DNA of 64,000 nucleotides from Amycolatopsis vancoresmycina (GCF_000716785.1 NZ_JNYY01000009.1:124001-188000), one strand, 5' to 3'; positions 16,799 through 30,078 are shown, counted from the first letter of the stretch. Notes: generated from the sequence alone by a model not told the origin. Translations and numbers: made by a program.

Positions 16799-19700
16799 AT
16801 GGACCAGACCTCCATCCGGATCTTCGGCGAGCTCGAAGTCGTCGACGCGGCGGGCGTGCCGCTCCGGCTGCGGCCGATGCCGCTGGCGGTGCTCGCCGCC
16901 CTGGTGTTCCTGCACCCGAAGCCGGCCTCGGCCGCGGACCTCGCGGAGTGGCTGTGGGAGACAACGCCGCTCAGCAATCCCCTGGCCAAGCACCTCCGGG
17001 TCGTCCGCGAGACCCTCGAAACGCACTTCCCCGGCGGCGCCGTGCGCGTGACCCCCGGCAAGCACCGCCTGGAGATCGACCGCAGCCGCGTCGACTACTT
17101 CCGGTTCGAAGACCGGGTCGCGGCCGCCCGTGCGGCGATCGGCCGCGCCGACTACGAGCAGGCCCACCGCGACCTGGGCGCGGCCCTCGCGGAGGTGCGC
17201 GGGCGGCCGCTGGCGAACCTGTCCGGTGCGGCGGAGAACGGCAAGCTGTACCGGTTCCGGAACACGCTCGAAGGCCAGTGGCGGGAAGCGTGCCTCCGGC
17301 ACGTCGAGTGCCTGCTGGAACTCGGCCGGTACGCCGCGGCGTACACCGAGACCGAACGGCACCTGGCCGAGTGGCCGCACGAGGAAAAGCTGCTCGGCCT
17401 GCACGCCACGGCGATGTCCGGCCACCGCGGCCCGGCCGCCGTGGCGGCGTTCCGCGCGCGGCTGCGGGACGGCGAACTGCTCAGCGACCGGCTGGACGCG
17501 CACCTTGACGCCGTGCTCGCGGTGACCCCGGACGTCCGGGTGCCGGGCTGGCCGTCCGGCGAGGCCGAACTCCCGCCCGGCACCTGTCCCTATCCCGGCC
17601 TGGCCGCGTTCGACCGCAGCCTGGCCCGCTACTTCTTCGGCCGGACCGAGCTGGTCGGAAAGCTGCTGGACAAACTGAAGCAGCGGACGGCCGCGCCGGA
17701 CATCGTGATCGTCACCGCGATCTCCGGGGCCGGGAAGTCGTCGCTCCTGCAGGCCGGGCTGCTGCCCGCGCTCGACCGCGACGCGCTGGCCGAGCGGGGG
17801 CACCGGGCGCGGTACGTGCTCTTCCGGCCGACCGCGGACCCCTGCGGTGTGCTCCGCGCCGAACTGGCCGGGCTGGAGGCCGGCCCGGGGCGGCTCGTGG
17901 TCGTGGTCGACCAGTTCGAGGAGACCTTCACCCAGTGCACGGACGAGCAGGAGCGGAACGCGTTCATCCGCGCACTGGCCGAGCTGGCGGCCGGGGACGA
18001 CCGGCCGCCGGCGCTGGTGGTCCTCGGCGTGCGGATCGACTTCTTCGACCGGTGCGCGGAACACCAGGAACTGGCTTCGGCGTTGAGCAACCCCTTCCTG
18101 GTCAACGCCATGACACCGGCAGAACTGCGTGAAGCGATCGAAGAGCCGGCCAAGAAGGCCGGGCTCGCGTGGGAACCGGGGCTGGTCGACGTCCTCCTCA
18201 AGGAGTTCGGCATCGACGGGGCCACGACGTCGAAGGCCGCCTACTCCGCCGGTCAGCTGCCCCTGCTGTCCCACACCCTGCAGGCGATCTGCGACCTGCG
18301 CACCGGCACCACCCTGACCCGGAAGGAGTACGACGGCGTCCGGGGCGTCCGCGGCGCGATCCGGACCACGGCCGAGCGTGCCCTGCTGGACCTCGGCGCG
18401 GCGGAGGAAGCCGTGATGAAGCGGCTGCTGCTCCGGCTGGTCCGGGTCGGCGAGGGCGCCGAGCACACCCGCCAGCGGGTCGACCTCGCCGACCTGCGCG
18501 ACCAACCCACCCGGGCCGCGCTCGACCGGCTGGCGGCGAACCGCCTGGTCACGGTGACCGGGAAGACCGCCGAGATCACCCACGAAGCCCTGCTGCGCGA
18601 ATGGCCGGTCCTGCAGGAGTGGATCCGGGAAAGCGAAGTCCGCCTGTTCGCGCGCCAGCAGCTGATCGAGGCGGCGACCGCGTGGCGCCGCGACGGCCGG
18701 CACCCCGGCGACCTGTACCGGAACCCGAAACTGGCGGGCGTGCGCGAGTGGGCGGGCCCCGGCGCGGCCGAGGCGGACCTGCCGGCCCACGCGGCCGAAT
18801 TCCTCGAGCGGTCCATCGCGCGCGAAGACGAGGTGCGGGCCGCGGAACGCCGCCGGAGCCGGCGCCGCCAGCAGCTGGTCGCCGCCTTGGTGACGGTCGG
18901 CGTCCTCGTGGTGTGCTTCGCGGGTTACAGCCTGGTCGCGTGGTCGCGCTCGGTCCGGCAGCACACGAACCAGATCGCCGACCAGGCAGCGGACACGGCA
19001 CTCAACGAACTGCGCGCCAGCGACACCCTCCTCGGCGCGCAGCTGGCGCTGGCCGCGTACCGCCTCTCGCCGACGACCGCCGCACGCAGCAGCCTGCTCA
19101 GTGCGTTCCAGGTGCCCTACGGGGTGACGCTGCCCGGGCACACCGGCTCGGTGAACGCGGTGGCGTACGGCCGGAACGGCACGCTGCTGGCGACGGCCGG
19201 CGACGACCACGAGATCCTGCTGTGGGACACGTCCGCACCGCGGTACCCGGTCCGGAAGGCCCGGCTGCCCGGCCACACCGACGCGGTGAACGCGATCGCG
19301 TTCAGCCCGGACGGCCGGCTGCTGGCCAGTTCGGGTGCCGAGCGCGACATCCTCCTGTGGGACGTCGGTGATCCCGCGCGGCCGGTGCTGCTCACCCGGT
19401 TGCCCGGGCACACCGGCGCCGTGGTCTCCCTGCAGTTCGGCCGGGACGGCCACACCCTCGCCTCGGGCAGCCGGGACCGGACGGTCCGGCTGTGGGACGT
19501 CACCCCCGCGCACCCGCGCGAGCTGTCGCGGACCGACCTGGCCACCGGCGTCCGGTCGGTGGCCCTCGGCCCGGACGCCCGCACGCTGGCCGCGGCCGGC
19601 GACGACGGCGGCATCCGCCTGCTGGACGTGTCCGCTCCCGGCCACCCCGGAGCACCGGCCGTCGTCCCCGCCCACACCGCGGCGGTCGAGGCGGTCGCGT

Positions 19701-21058
19701 TCAGCCCGGACGGGCGGACGCTCGCCAGCGTCGGGGACGACTCGGACGTCAAGCTCTGGGACGCCGGTGCGCCGGGGCAACTCCGCGTGCTCACGGCGTT
19801 CGGCTTCCTCGGGCAGTGGATGACCGCCGTGGCGTTCAGCCCGGACGGCCGGACGCTCGCGTTCGGCGGCTTCGACCGCGCGGTCACCGTCATGGACGTC
19901 TCCGATCCGGCGCACACCGGGCCCACCCGCACCCTGGCCGGGGTCGACGGGCCCGTCCGTTCCGTGGCCTTCGGCCCGGGTGGCGGCTCGGTCGCGGTCA
20001 CGAGTTCCGGCGGCAGCAGCAAGGTGGCCGAACTCGCCGGCCCGGGCCTGCGGCACGGCGGGCCCGTCGGCATCGAAGACGTCGCGGTCAGCGCCGACGG
20101 CGCCGTCCTGGCGACCGCCGGGTCCGACTCGGTCGTCAAGCTCTGGGAGCTCGGCCGGCCGGGGCCGCCCGTGGAACTCCGGGAGCACCGGGCGGGCGTC
20201 CTCGCCGTGACGTTCAGCGGCCAGGGGCGGCTGCTGGCCACGGCGAGCGACGACGGGACCGTGCAGCTCTGGGACCTGCGCGAGCCGCGCGCTCCCCGGC
20301 GGCTCGGCACCATCACGGCACCCGGCACCCTCAAGGCGGTGGCGTTCAGCCCCGGCGACCGGACGCTCGCCGTCGCCGGCAGCGACGGACTGGTCCGCCT
20401 GTGGGACATCGGTGATCCGCGTGCGCCGCAGCGGACCGCCGAACTCGCCGGCCACAGCGGCGAAGTGGACACGCTGAGCTTCAGCACCGACGGGAAGACC
20501 CTGGCCAGCGGCGGTCTCGACGCGACCGTGCGGCTCTGGGACGTGAGCAGCCCGCACGCGGCCAAGCTCCGTTTCACGCTCACCGGCCACCACGACTACG
20601 TGTGGGCCGTGGCGTTCAGCCCGGACGGCCGGCTGCTGGCGACCGGCAGCGCCGACAACGACGTCCTGCTGTGGGACGTAGGACGGCCCGCCGAAGTGCC
20701 GAAGCGGCTCTCGGAGCTGACGCACCCGGCCCCGGTCAACTCGATCGCGTTCGACCCGGCGGGCGGGCGCCTGGTCACCGCGGACGAAGACCACCTCGTC
20801 CGGTTGTGGGACGTCACCCAGCCGGGCGAGCCGCAGCTGGTGAGCAACCTCTACGGGCACGGCGACCGCGTCACGTCCGTCGCGTTCGCGCGGGACGGCC
20901 ACACGGTCGCTTCGGGCAGCCGGGACGGAACCGCGCTGCGGTGGGAAACCGATCCCGGCCTGGTGGCCCGGCGGGTCTGCGCGGAAACGGCCGGGGTGGA
21001 CGCCCGGCCGGTGTGGGACCGGTACTTCGGAGGCGATCCCTACCGCCTCGATTGCTGA
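16799..21058 (+). CDS. Winged-helix/BTAD - nSTAND NTPase - transmembrane - WD40 signalling protein
   Basis: 1419 aa from ATG 16799 (GGGGA upstream). Residues 1-100 look like the OmpR/SARP-type winged helix (SIRIFGELEVVDAAGVPLRL). Residues about 105-240 are helical BTAD-like repeats. A novel-STAND NTPase follows: CPYPGLAAFDRSLARYFFGR, Walker A ISGAGKSS near 308, Walker B LVVVVDQFEE near 367-376. A basic run and one membrane helix (QQLVAALVTVGVLVVCFAGY, about 693-715) come next. About 14 WD40 repeats run from 777 to 1385, many with AFSPDGR...LWD. The likely role is ligand-triggered oligomerisation, with the propeller as sensor, probably outside the membrane by the positive-inside rule. It pairs with the divergent SEFIR gene. 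Confidence 0.9.
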   Translation: MDQTSIRIFGELEVVDAAGVPLRLRPMPLAVLAALVFLHPKPASAADLAEWLWETTPLSNPLAKHLRVVRETLETHFPGGAVRVTPGKHRLEIDRSRVDYFRFEDRVAAARAAIGRADYEQAHRDLGAALAEVRGRPLANLSGAAENGKLYRFRNTLEGQWREACLRHVECLLELGRYAAAYTETERHLAEWPHEEKLLGLHATAMSGHRGPAAVAAFRARLRDGELLSDRLDAHLDAVLAVTPDVRVPGWPSGEAELPPGTCPYPGLAAFDRSLARYFFGRTELVGKLLDKLKQRTAAPDIVIVTAISGAGKSSLLQAGLLPALDRDALAERGHRARYVLFRPTADPCGVLRAELAGLEAGPGRLVVVVDQFEETFTQCTDEQERNAFIRALAELAAGDDRPPALVVLGVRIDFFDRCAEHQELASALSNPFLVNAMTPAELREAIEEPAKKAGLAWEPGLVDVLLKEFGIDGATTSKAAYSAGQLPLLSHTLQAICDLRTGTTLTRKEYDGVRGVRGAIRTTAERALLDLGAAEEAVMKRLLLRLVRVGEGAEHTRQRVDLADLRDQPTRAALDRLAANRLVTVTGKTAEITHEALLREWPVLQEWIRESEVRLFARQQLIEAATAWRRDGRHPGDLYRNPKLAGVREWAGPGAAEADLPAHAAEFLERSIAREDEVRAAERRRSRRRQQLVAALVTVGVLVVCFAGYSLVAWSRSVRQHTNQIADQAADTALNELRASDTLLGAQLALAAYRLSPTTAARSSLLSAFQVPYGVTLPGHTGSVNAVAYGRNGTLLATAGDDHEILLWDTSAPRYPVRKARLPGHTDAVNAIAFSPDGRLLASSGAERDILLWDVGDPARPVLLTRLPGHTGAVVSLQFGRDGHTLASGSRDRTVRLWDVTPAHPRELSRTDLATGVRSVALGPDARTLAAAGDDGGIRLLDVSAPGHPGAPAVVPAHTAAVEAVAFSPDGRTLASVGDDSDVKLWDAGAPGQLRVLTAFGFLGQWMTAVAFSPDGRTLAFGGFDRAVTVMDVSDPAHTGPTRTLAGVDGPVRSVAFGPGGGSVAVTSSGGSSKVAELAGPGLRHGGPVGIEDVAVSADGAVLATAGSDSVVKLWELGRPGPPVELREHRAGVLAVTFSGQGRLLATASDDGTVQLWDLREPRAPRRLGTITAPGTLKAVAFSPGDRTLAVAGSDGLVRLWDIGDPRAPQRTAELAGHSGEVDTLSFSTDGKTLASGGLDATVRLWDVSSPHAAKLRFTLTGHHDYVWAVAFSPDGRLLATGSADNDVLLWDVGRPAEVPKRLSELTHPAPVNSIAFDPAGGRLVTADEDHLVRLWDVTQPGEPQLVSNLYGHGDRVTSVAFARDGHTVASGSRDGTALRWETDPGLVARRVCAETAGVDARPVWDRYFGGDPYRLDC

Positions 21059-21096
21059 CCCCGGGGCTGAGCCGGGGTGTCTCGTAGGATGCGACA

Positions 21097-21663
21097 GTGA
21101 GCCATTCGACGGACCCGCGGGCGGCGCGGAGCCGGGCGGCGATGCTCGCCGCGGCGCGGCGCCTGCTGGCCGACGAGGGGCTCGACGCCGTCACGCACCG
21201 GCGGGTGGCGCTGGCGGCCGGCGTCGGGCGGGCGACCGTCTACCGGCACTGGGCGCGCGCCGACCAGCTGCTGCTCGACGCCATGGGCGGCGCTGACCTG
21301 CCGCTGTTCCGCGATCCGGCGGCGCCGGTGCGGCCGTGGCTGATCCGCCAGCTGCGGCGGATGGCCGACGAGCTCGCCGTCCCGGCCGTCGCCGCGGTGG
21401 CGCTCACGCTGGCGCAGTCGGCGCTGGCCGACCCGGTGGCGGCGGCGCGGCAGGACGAGTCCGTCGGCACGATCACCGACCGCATCCACACCGCGGTCCG
21501 GCTGGCCGTGGCCGCGGGGGAACTCGAAACCGGCGCCGAGCCCGCGGACCTGTGCGCCCAGCTGGTCGGGCCGCTGGTCTACCGGGCGGCGATGCAGCGG
21601 CAGCCCGCCTCCGATGCGTTCATCGCCCGGCTCGTCGACGGCATCGGGGCCTGGCGGGGTTAG
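21097..21663 (+). CDS. TetR-family transcriptional regulator
   Basis: 188 aa from GTG 21097. The N-terminal HTH is typical: AMLAAARRLLADEGLDAVTH, then RRVALAAGVGRATVYRHW. The C-terminal part is an all-helical ligand domain of the TetR_C type. It is convergent with the small membrane-protein gene, and the two stop codons overlap. Nearby promoters it might control include its own and that of the membrane protein. The effector is unknown. Confidence 0.88.
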   Translation: MSHSTDPRAARSRAAMLAAARRLLADEGLDAVTHRRVALAAGVGRATVYRHWARADQLLLDAMGGADLPLFRDPAAPVRPWLIRQLRRMADELAVPAVAAVALTLAQSALADPVAAARQDESVGTITDRIHTAVRLAVAAGELETGAEPADLCAQLVGPLVYRAAMQRQPASDAFIARLVDGIGAWRG

Positions 21664-22094
21664 CTCGCCGCGATGGCCGTGACGGCGAACCCGAAGTGGG
21701 CGGCCATCATGCCGACGCGGAACCAGTCGGTGCGCACCAGCCGGGCGATCGCCGCGCCGTCGGCGGTTTCGCGGATGTGCAGCTGGATCGGCAGCTGGAC
21801 CACCGCGAACGACAGCCAGGACGCGCCCAGCGCGGCCAAGCCGGCCCACAACGGCCACGACGGAATGGCCTCCGGTGCGGCCGCGAGCATGACGACCACC
21901 AGCGCCGTCAACAGCGTTTTCGGGACCACGTAGACGATCCCGCTGCCGTGGCCCTGGCTCGTCTGGACCCGGCGGAACTCCCCGGGGCCGACGGCCGCCC
22001 AGCCGGAAAACACGGCGAAATGCTCCATCAGGCAGCCCGCCAGGCAGTACGCGGACAGCATTCCGTAGCCGAGCAACCAGGACGCAGTGGACAA
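21660..22094 (-). CDS. Small four-helix integral membrane protein (DUF1772-like)
   Basis: The TTG at 22094 is the best start: AGGAG lies 7 bases upstream and the protein then begins at its first hydrophobic stretch (LSTASWLLGYGMLSAYCLAG), giving 144 aa. The frame stays open upstream, but that part is unlike a protein. Four membrane helices are visible, with LPIQLHIRET and RTDWFRVG between the last two, as in DUF1772/anthrone-oxygenase-like proteins. Its stop overlaps that of the TetR gene, the usual layout for a TetR-controlled membrane protein. Confidence 0.65.
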   Translation of the reverse strand: MSTASWLLGYGMLSAYCLAGCLMEHFAVFSGWAAVGPGEFRRVQTSQGHGSGIVYVVPKTLLTALVVVMLAAAPEAIPSWPLWAGLAALGASWLSFAVVQLPIQLHIRETADGAAIARLVRTDWFRVGMMAAHFGFAVTAIAAS

Positions 22095-22267
22095 CGGGGA
22101 TCTCCTCGATGCGATTCTGTGAGACTGCTGTCTCGGAGAATGGCACGGGCGGACGCGGTGAGTCAATTGTCTCGCGCCACGCCTGGACCGCGGACCGGTG
22201 CCGCCGGGGAGCAGGCTCGCCGGGAGGCGATTGCCAAACGCCTGCCCGGATGATTAAAGTCCCGCTC

Positions 22268-22281
22268 TGGGAGCGCTCCCA
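22268..22281. promoter_or_regulatory. CebR/CelR operator before the GH9 cellulase
   Basis: Perfect palindrome TGGGAGCGCTCCCA, identical to the cellulose-regulon operator bound by the LacI-family repressors CebR/CelR in Streptomyces and Thermobifida. It lies 33 bases before the GH9 start, so it should repress the gene until cellobiose is present. Confidence 0.9.
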
Positions 22282-22314
22282 CGCACGTCTGGCTCGACGA
22301 CGAGGAGATGGCGA

Positions 22315-25191
22315 ATGCGGGCAAGAAGATTCCGGACCGGCTTGGTGTTGCTGGTGGCAGCGGCGCTCGGGGTGACGGCGGGCTCCGTGCCCGCGTCCGC
22401 CGCGGACTACGAGCGGCTGCTCAACGGCACCTTCGCCGGGGGCACCATCGACCCGTGGTGGGCCGGGGCCGGGACCACCGGCCGGGTCACCGGCGGCGAG
22501 TTCTGCACCGACGTCGCCGGCGGGACGGCCAACGGCTACGACGCGCTGGTCGGCCAGAACGGTGTCCCCTACGAGACCGGCCGGCCGTACACCCTGACGT
22601 TCGACGCGCACGCGACGACCACCCAGCAGATCTCCGCCGTCGCGGGCGAGGCCGTCTCGCCCTACCGGCAGATCTCGCGCACCGACCTGACGGTGACTCC
22701 GGCGACCCAGCACTTCACCGTCACCTTCACGTCCACTTTGGACTTCCCGAACGCGGGCAACGGGCAGCTGGCCTTCTGGTTCGGCGGCCAGGCCGCCGCC
22801 AACACGATCTGCCTGGACAACATCTCGCTGATCGGCGGCGTCATCCCGCCCGGCGGCCTGCCGCCCACCAGCGGCATCCGGGTGAACCAGGAAAGCTACC
22901 CCCTCGGCCTGCCCAAGCGCGCCACCGTGATCAGCGACTCGGCCACGCCGCTGACGTGGACGCTGAAGAACTCCGCCGGCACCGCGGTCGCCACCGGACA
23001 GACCCGGCCCCGCGGCGCGGACGCCCCCTCCGGCGAAAACGTGCACGAGATCGACTTCTCCGCCTACGACACGGCCGGCACCGGCTACACGCTGACCGTC
23101 GGCTCGGAAACCAGCTTCCCGTTCGACATCTCGGCGGACGGCCTGAAAAAGCTCCGCTACGACTCGCTGGCGTTCTTCTACCACCAGCGCAGCGGGATCG
23201 CGATCGGCGCCCAGTACGTCGGAGCCACCTACGCGCGCCCGGCCGGGCACGTCAACGTGGCGCCGAACCAGGGTGACAACACCGTGCCCTGCCGCTCGGA
23301 CCTGAACTGCGGCTACACCCTGGACGTGCGCGGCGGCTGGTACGACGCCGGTGACCACGGCAAGTACGTCGTCAACGGCGGGATCGCCGCGTGGGAGCTG
23401 CTCGACGAGTACGAGCGCGCGCTGCGCGTCGGCGACGCGAGCGCGCTGGGCGACGGCAAGCTGGCGATCCCGGAGCAGGCCAACGGCGTGCCCGACATCC
23501 TGGACGAAGCCCGCTGGGAGGTCGACTTCCTGCTCGAGATGCAGGTGCCGGACGGCAAGCCGGACGCGGGCATGGTGCACCACAAGATCCACGACGCGCA
23601 GTGGACCGCCCTGCCCACCCGGCCCGACCAGGACAGCCAGCCCCGCCGGCTCTCCCCGCCGAGCACGGCGGCCACGCTGAACATGGCGGCGGTCGCGGCG
23701 CAGGCGGCACGGCTGTGGAAGACCATCGACCCGGCCTACTCGGCGAAACTGCTCGCTGCCGCCGAGAAGGCGTACGCCGCGGCGAAGGCGAATCCGGACA
23801 AGCTCGCCGATCCGAACGACGGCACCGGCGGCGGCACGTACAGCGACAACAACGTCAGCGACGAGTTCTACTGGGCGGCGGCGGAGTTGTTCGCGACGAC
23901 CGCGAAGAGCGCCTACCGCGCCGACGTCACCGGATCCCCGCTCTACCGCGGCGCGAGCTTCACCACCCACGGCTTCGACTGGGGCTCGACGGGTGCGCTC
24001 GGGGACATCACGCTCGCCCTGGTGCCCACCGATCTGCCCGCCGCGGACGTCGCGGCGATCAAGTCGGCGATCACCACGACCGCCGACAGCCACCTGACCC
24101 AGATGGCGGCCATGGGTTATCCGGCGCCGTACCGGACGGCGGACGGCACGTACGAATGGGGTTCCAACGGCCTGGTGGCCAACAACGGGGTGGTGCTCGC
24201 CCTCGCGTACGACTTCACCAAGCAGGCCAAGTACCGCGACGGCGCGTTCCAGGCCATGGACTACCTGCTGGGCCGCAACCCCGCGAACTACTCGTACGTC
24301 TCCGGCCACGGTGACCAGGCCGTGCAGAACGTGCACCACCGGTTCTGGGCGCACGAGCTGGACGCGTCGCTGCCGGCCGCCCCGCCCGGCGCGCTGTCCG
24401 GCGGGCCCAACAGCGGCCTGCAGGACCCGACCGCGGCCCGGTTGCTGACCGGCTGCGCGCCCCAGCGCTGCTTCGTCGACGACATCCAGGCGTACTCGGT
24501 CAACGAGGTCGCGATCAACTGGAACTCGGCGCTGGCGTGGCTGGCGAACTGGACGGCGGAGAAGTCCCCGTCGCCGGGGGACACCACCGCACCCACCGCG
24601 GCGGGCAAGCCGGCCGTTTTCGCGGTGTCCGCCACCGGCGCCACGGTGACCTGGGCGGCGGCCGCGGACCCGGAGAGCGGCGTCAAGAACTACGACGTCG
24701 TCAGCGTGTCCGGCACGACCCGCAAGGTGCTCGCCACCGTCACCGGGACGGCCACGACGGTGACCGGCCTTGCTCCCTCGACCGCGTACACCCTGGTCGT
24801 GGTGGCCCGCAACGGCGCCGGCCTCACCGGCCCGGATTCGGCGGCCACGCAGTTCACCACGCTGCCGGGCACCCCGGCAGGCGGCTGCGCGGTGACGTAC
24901 ACGGCGAACACGTGGAGCGGCGGCTTCACGGCCTCGATCACCGTGACCAACACGGGGACCACGACCTGGCCGGCGTGGACGCTGAAGTTCCCGTTCCCCG
25001 GCAGCCAGAAGGTGACCCAGGGCTGGTCGGCGACGTGGACGCAGTCGGGCGCGGACGTCACGGCCACGTCCATGCCGTGGAACGCGTCGGTGGCGCCGGG
25101 CAGATCCGTTTCGATCGGGTTCAACGGCAGCTACACGGGCAGCAATCCGGCGCCGTCGGCCTTCGCCGTGAACGGTAAGGCGTGCGGGTGA
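22315..25191 (+). CDS. GH9 endoglucanase, CBM4-like - Ig - GH9 - FN3 - CBM2
   Basis: 958 aa, secreted (basic start, hydrophobic run, cleavage after ASA near 30). Domain order: a CBM4/9-like beta-sandwich (about 32-180), the CelD-type Ig domain (185-280), the GH9 catalytic (alpha/alpha)6 barrel (285-745), FN3 (755-850) and a C-terminal CBM2 (857-958, Trp-rich with paired Cys). Catalytic features are DAGDH near 345 (base and nucleophile-water Asp pair) and the acid Glu in VNEVAINWNSAL near 729. It cuts beta-1,4-glucan, possibly processively. The GAGGAG before the ATG and the CebR box upstream place it in the cellulose regulon. It is one of two enzymes here with CBM2 rather than ricin. Confidence 0.95.
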   Translation: MRARRFRTGLVLLVAAALGVTAGSVPASAADYERLLNGTFAGGTIDPWWAGAGTTGRVTGGEFCTDVAGGTANGYDALVGQNGVPYETGRPYTLTFDAHATTTQQISAVAGEAVSPYRQISRTDLTVTPATQHFTVTFTSTLDFPNAGNGQLAFWFGGQAAANTICLDNISLIGGVIPPGGLPPTSGIRVNQESYPLGLPKRATVISDSATPLTWTLKNSAGTAVATGQTRPRGADAPSGENVHEIDFSAYDTAGTGYTLTVGSETSFPFDISADGLKKLRYDSLAFFYHQRSGIAIGAQYVGATYARPAGHVNVAPNQGDNTVPCRSDLNCGYTLDVRGGWYDAGDHGKYVVNGGIAAWELLDEYERALRVGDASALGDGKLAIPEQANGVPDILDEARWEVDFLLEMQVPDGKPDAGMVHHKIHDAQWTALPTRPDQDSQPRRLSPPSTAATLNMAAVAAQAARLWKTIDPAYSAKLLAAAEKAYAAAKANPDKLADPNDGTGGGTYSDNNVSDEFYWAAAELFATTAKSAYRADVTGSPLYRGASFTTHGFDWGSTGALGDITLALVPTDLPAADVAAIKSAITTTADSHLTQMAAMGYPAPYRTADGTYEWGSNGLVANNGVVLALAYDFTKQAKYRDGAFQAMDYLLGRNPANYSYVSGHGDQAVQNVHHRFWAHELDASLPAAPPGALSGGPNSGLQDPTAARLLTGCAPQRCFVDDIQAYSVNEVAINWNSALAWLANWTAEKSPSPGDTTAPTAAGKPAVFAVSATGATVTWAAAADPESGVKNYDVVSVSGTTRKVLATVTGTATTVTGLAPSTAYTLVVVARNGAGLTGPDSAATQFTTLPGTPAGGCAVTYTANTWSGGFTASITVTNTGTTTWPAWTLKFPFPGSQKVTQGWSATWTQSGADVTATSMPWNASVAPGRSVSIGFNGSYTGSNPAPSAFAVNGKACG

Positions 25192-25197
25192 CGGCCG

Positions 25198-25293
25198 GAC
25201 GGGTGGTTCGCCGAGCGGACCACCCGTCCATGAGCTAGCGTCATGCAGTGCGGGCAGGCGCGCCTCCTCCCCCTCGGCGCGTCTGCCCGCACT
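25198..25293. terminator. Double hairpin between convergent GH9 and GH6 genes
   Basis: Hairpin one: GACGGGTGGT (25198-25207) with ACCACCCGTC (25219-25228). Hairpin two: an 18-bp stem at 25247-25264 and 25276-25293 built on GTGCGGGCAG/CTGCCCGCAC. Their position between two convergent cellulase genes indicates a bidirectional terminator. Confidence 0.85.
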
Positions 25294-25339
25294 CTGCCGT
25301 CCACGAGGTCCGATGTGGACCGCGCCGCGACCGGGAAAC

Positions 25340-29029
<3,690 letters not shown>

Positions 29030-29923
29030 TCACCCGCGGGGCGGGGGCGCGGTGCTGGTGCGGGCGGCGAGTTCCGGGGCCAGCAACCGGATTCCGGGCG
29101 GCGTGACCCCGTCCAGCTGCCCGATGACCGTCTCCACCGCCAGCGCGCCGATCTCCCGGGCCGGGATCGGCACGGTGGTCAGCTCCACCGGGTGGTGCGC
29201 GGCCAGGCTCTGCGGGCACACCGCCACCAGCGAGATGTCCTCGGGCACCCGCAGGCCCCGCCGGGCCAGGCCCGACAGCACCGAGGGCAACGCCGTTTCG
29301 TTGTGCACGACCAGCCCGGTGACGTCCGGGTGGCGGCCGAACAGCGCGTCCAGGCCGCGCAGCGTGCGCCAGTGGGTGTTGCCCCACGCCAGCGTCGTCG
29401 AACGGACGCCGCGGCGGGCTGCTTCGGCCGTGAAGCCCCGCGCGAGCCGGGTGGCGGAGCTCGTGCCGCGCCGGTAGGCCGCGGGCGGGGAGCCGATCAG
29501 GGCGACGTGCCGGTGGCCGAGGTTCGCGAGGTGGCCGAGGCAGAGCGCGCCCGCCGCGGCGAAGTCCAGGTCCAGGCAGCCGAGGCCGCGCGGCCGGTCC
29601 GGCACGCCGATCAGCACCGCCGGGCGGCCCAGGCCGTGCAGCACCGCCACCCGGGGGTCCGCCGCTTCGACGTCCATCAGCACGACGCCGTCGGCGACCG
29701 ACGACGACACCGCATGGCGCAGCGCGGCCGGGCCGTCTTCCGCGGTGACCAGCAGCAGGGCGTGGTCGCGGGCGCCGGCCGCGGCGATCGCCGCGGTCAC
29801 GAACTCCTGCACGACGACGTCGTGGGCGCCGGCGCGTAGCGGGACGACCAGGGCGAGGACGTTCGTCCGGGTCCCGGCCGCCGGCCGGATCCCGGTGCGC
29901 CGATGGTGACCGCGCTTGCGCAT
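29030..29923 (-). CDS. LacI-type ligand-binding protein lacking its DNA-binding domain
   Basis: 297 aa from ATG 29923. It is a periplasmic-binding-fold domain of LacI type: NVLALVVPLRAG, SVADGVVLMDVEA, GHRHVALIGSPPA, LSGLARRGLRVPEDISLVAV and the terminal TTVPIPAREIGALAVETVI. The usual N-terminal helix-turn-helix (TLADVARAAGVS and so on) is missing: only a 25-residue basic stretch precedes the sensor domain. No HTH is found upstream in any frame up to the hairpin at 30079. An operator-like palindrome sits 45 bases upstream. It could be an anti-regulator, a heterodimer partner or a decaying gene. Confidence 0.75.
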   Translation of the reverse strand: MRKRGHHRRTGIRPAAGTRTNVLALVVPLRAGAHDVVVQEFVTAAIAAAGARDHALLLVTAEDGPAALRHAVSSSVADGVVLMDVEAADPRVAVLHGLGRPAVLIGVPDRPRGLGCLDLDFAAAGALCLGHLANLGHRHVALIGSPPAAYRRGTSSATRLARGFTAEAARRGVRSTTLAWGNTHWRTLRGLDALFGRHPDVTGLVVHNETALPSVLSGLARRGLRVPEDISLVAVCPQSLAAHHPVELTTVPIPAREIGALAVETVIGQLDGVTPPGIRLLAPELAARTSTAPPPRG

Positions 29924-29967
29924 GGTGTTCCCGACTACCCCCAGAAGACGGCGACCCGGCCGTGTCG

Positions 29968-29981
29968 TCGAACCGCATCGA
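29968..29981. promoter_or_regulatory. LacI-type operator TCGAACCGCATCGA before the HTH-less regulator
   Basis: It matches the TCGAACCG set, and the symmetry extends outwards (GTGTCG...CAACAC) with one mismatch. The position in the promoter suggests that the gene belongs to the same regulon as the glycosidase at 27152. Confidence 0.6.
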
Positions 29982-30078
29982 CAACACTCGAAGCTAGATG
30001 ACGCTCCCGCGATGCGCAAGGTCGTTGCACGTCAGAACGGCACGAACGGGAGCGTGTCACCCGCGGGAAAACGCCAAG

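Noticed and set aside
16787..20902. A very long open frame antisense to the nSTAND-WD40 gene (and similar ones opposite the glycosyltransferase, flippase and cellulase genes)
   Set aside because: High-GC genes routinely leave antisense frames open. The products are Arg/Gly/Val/Ala-rich without domains, and the opposite strand has clear conserved motifs.
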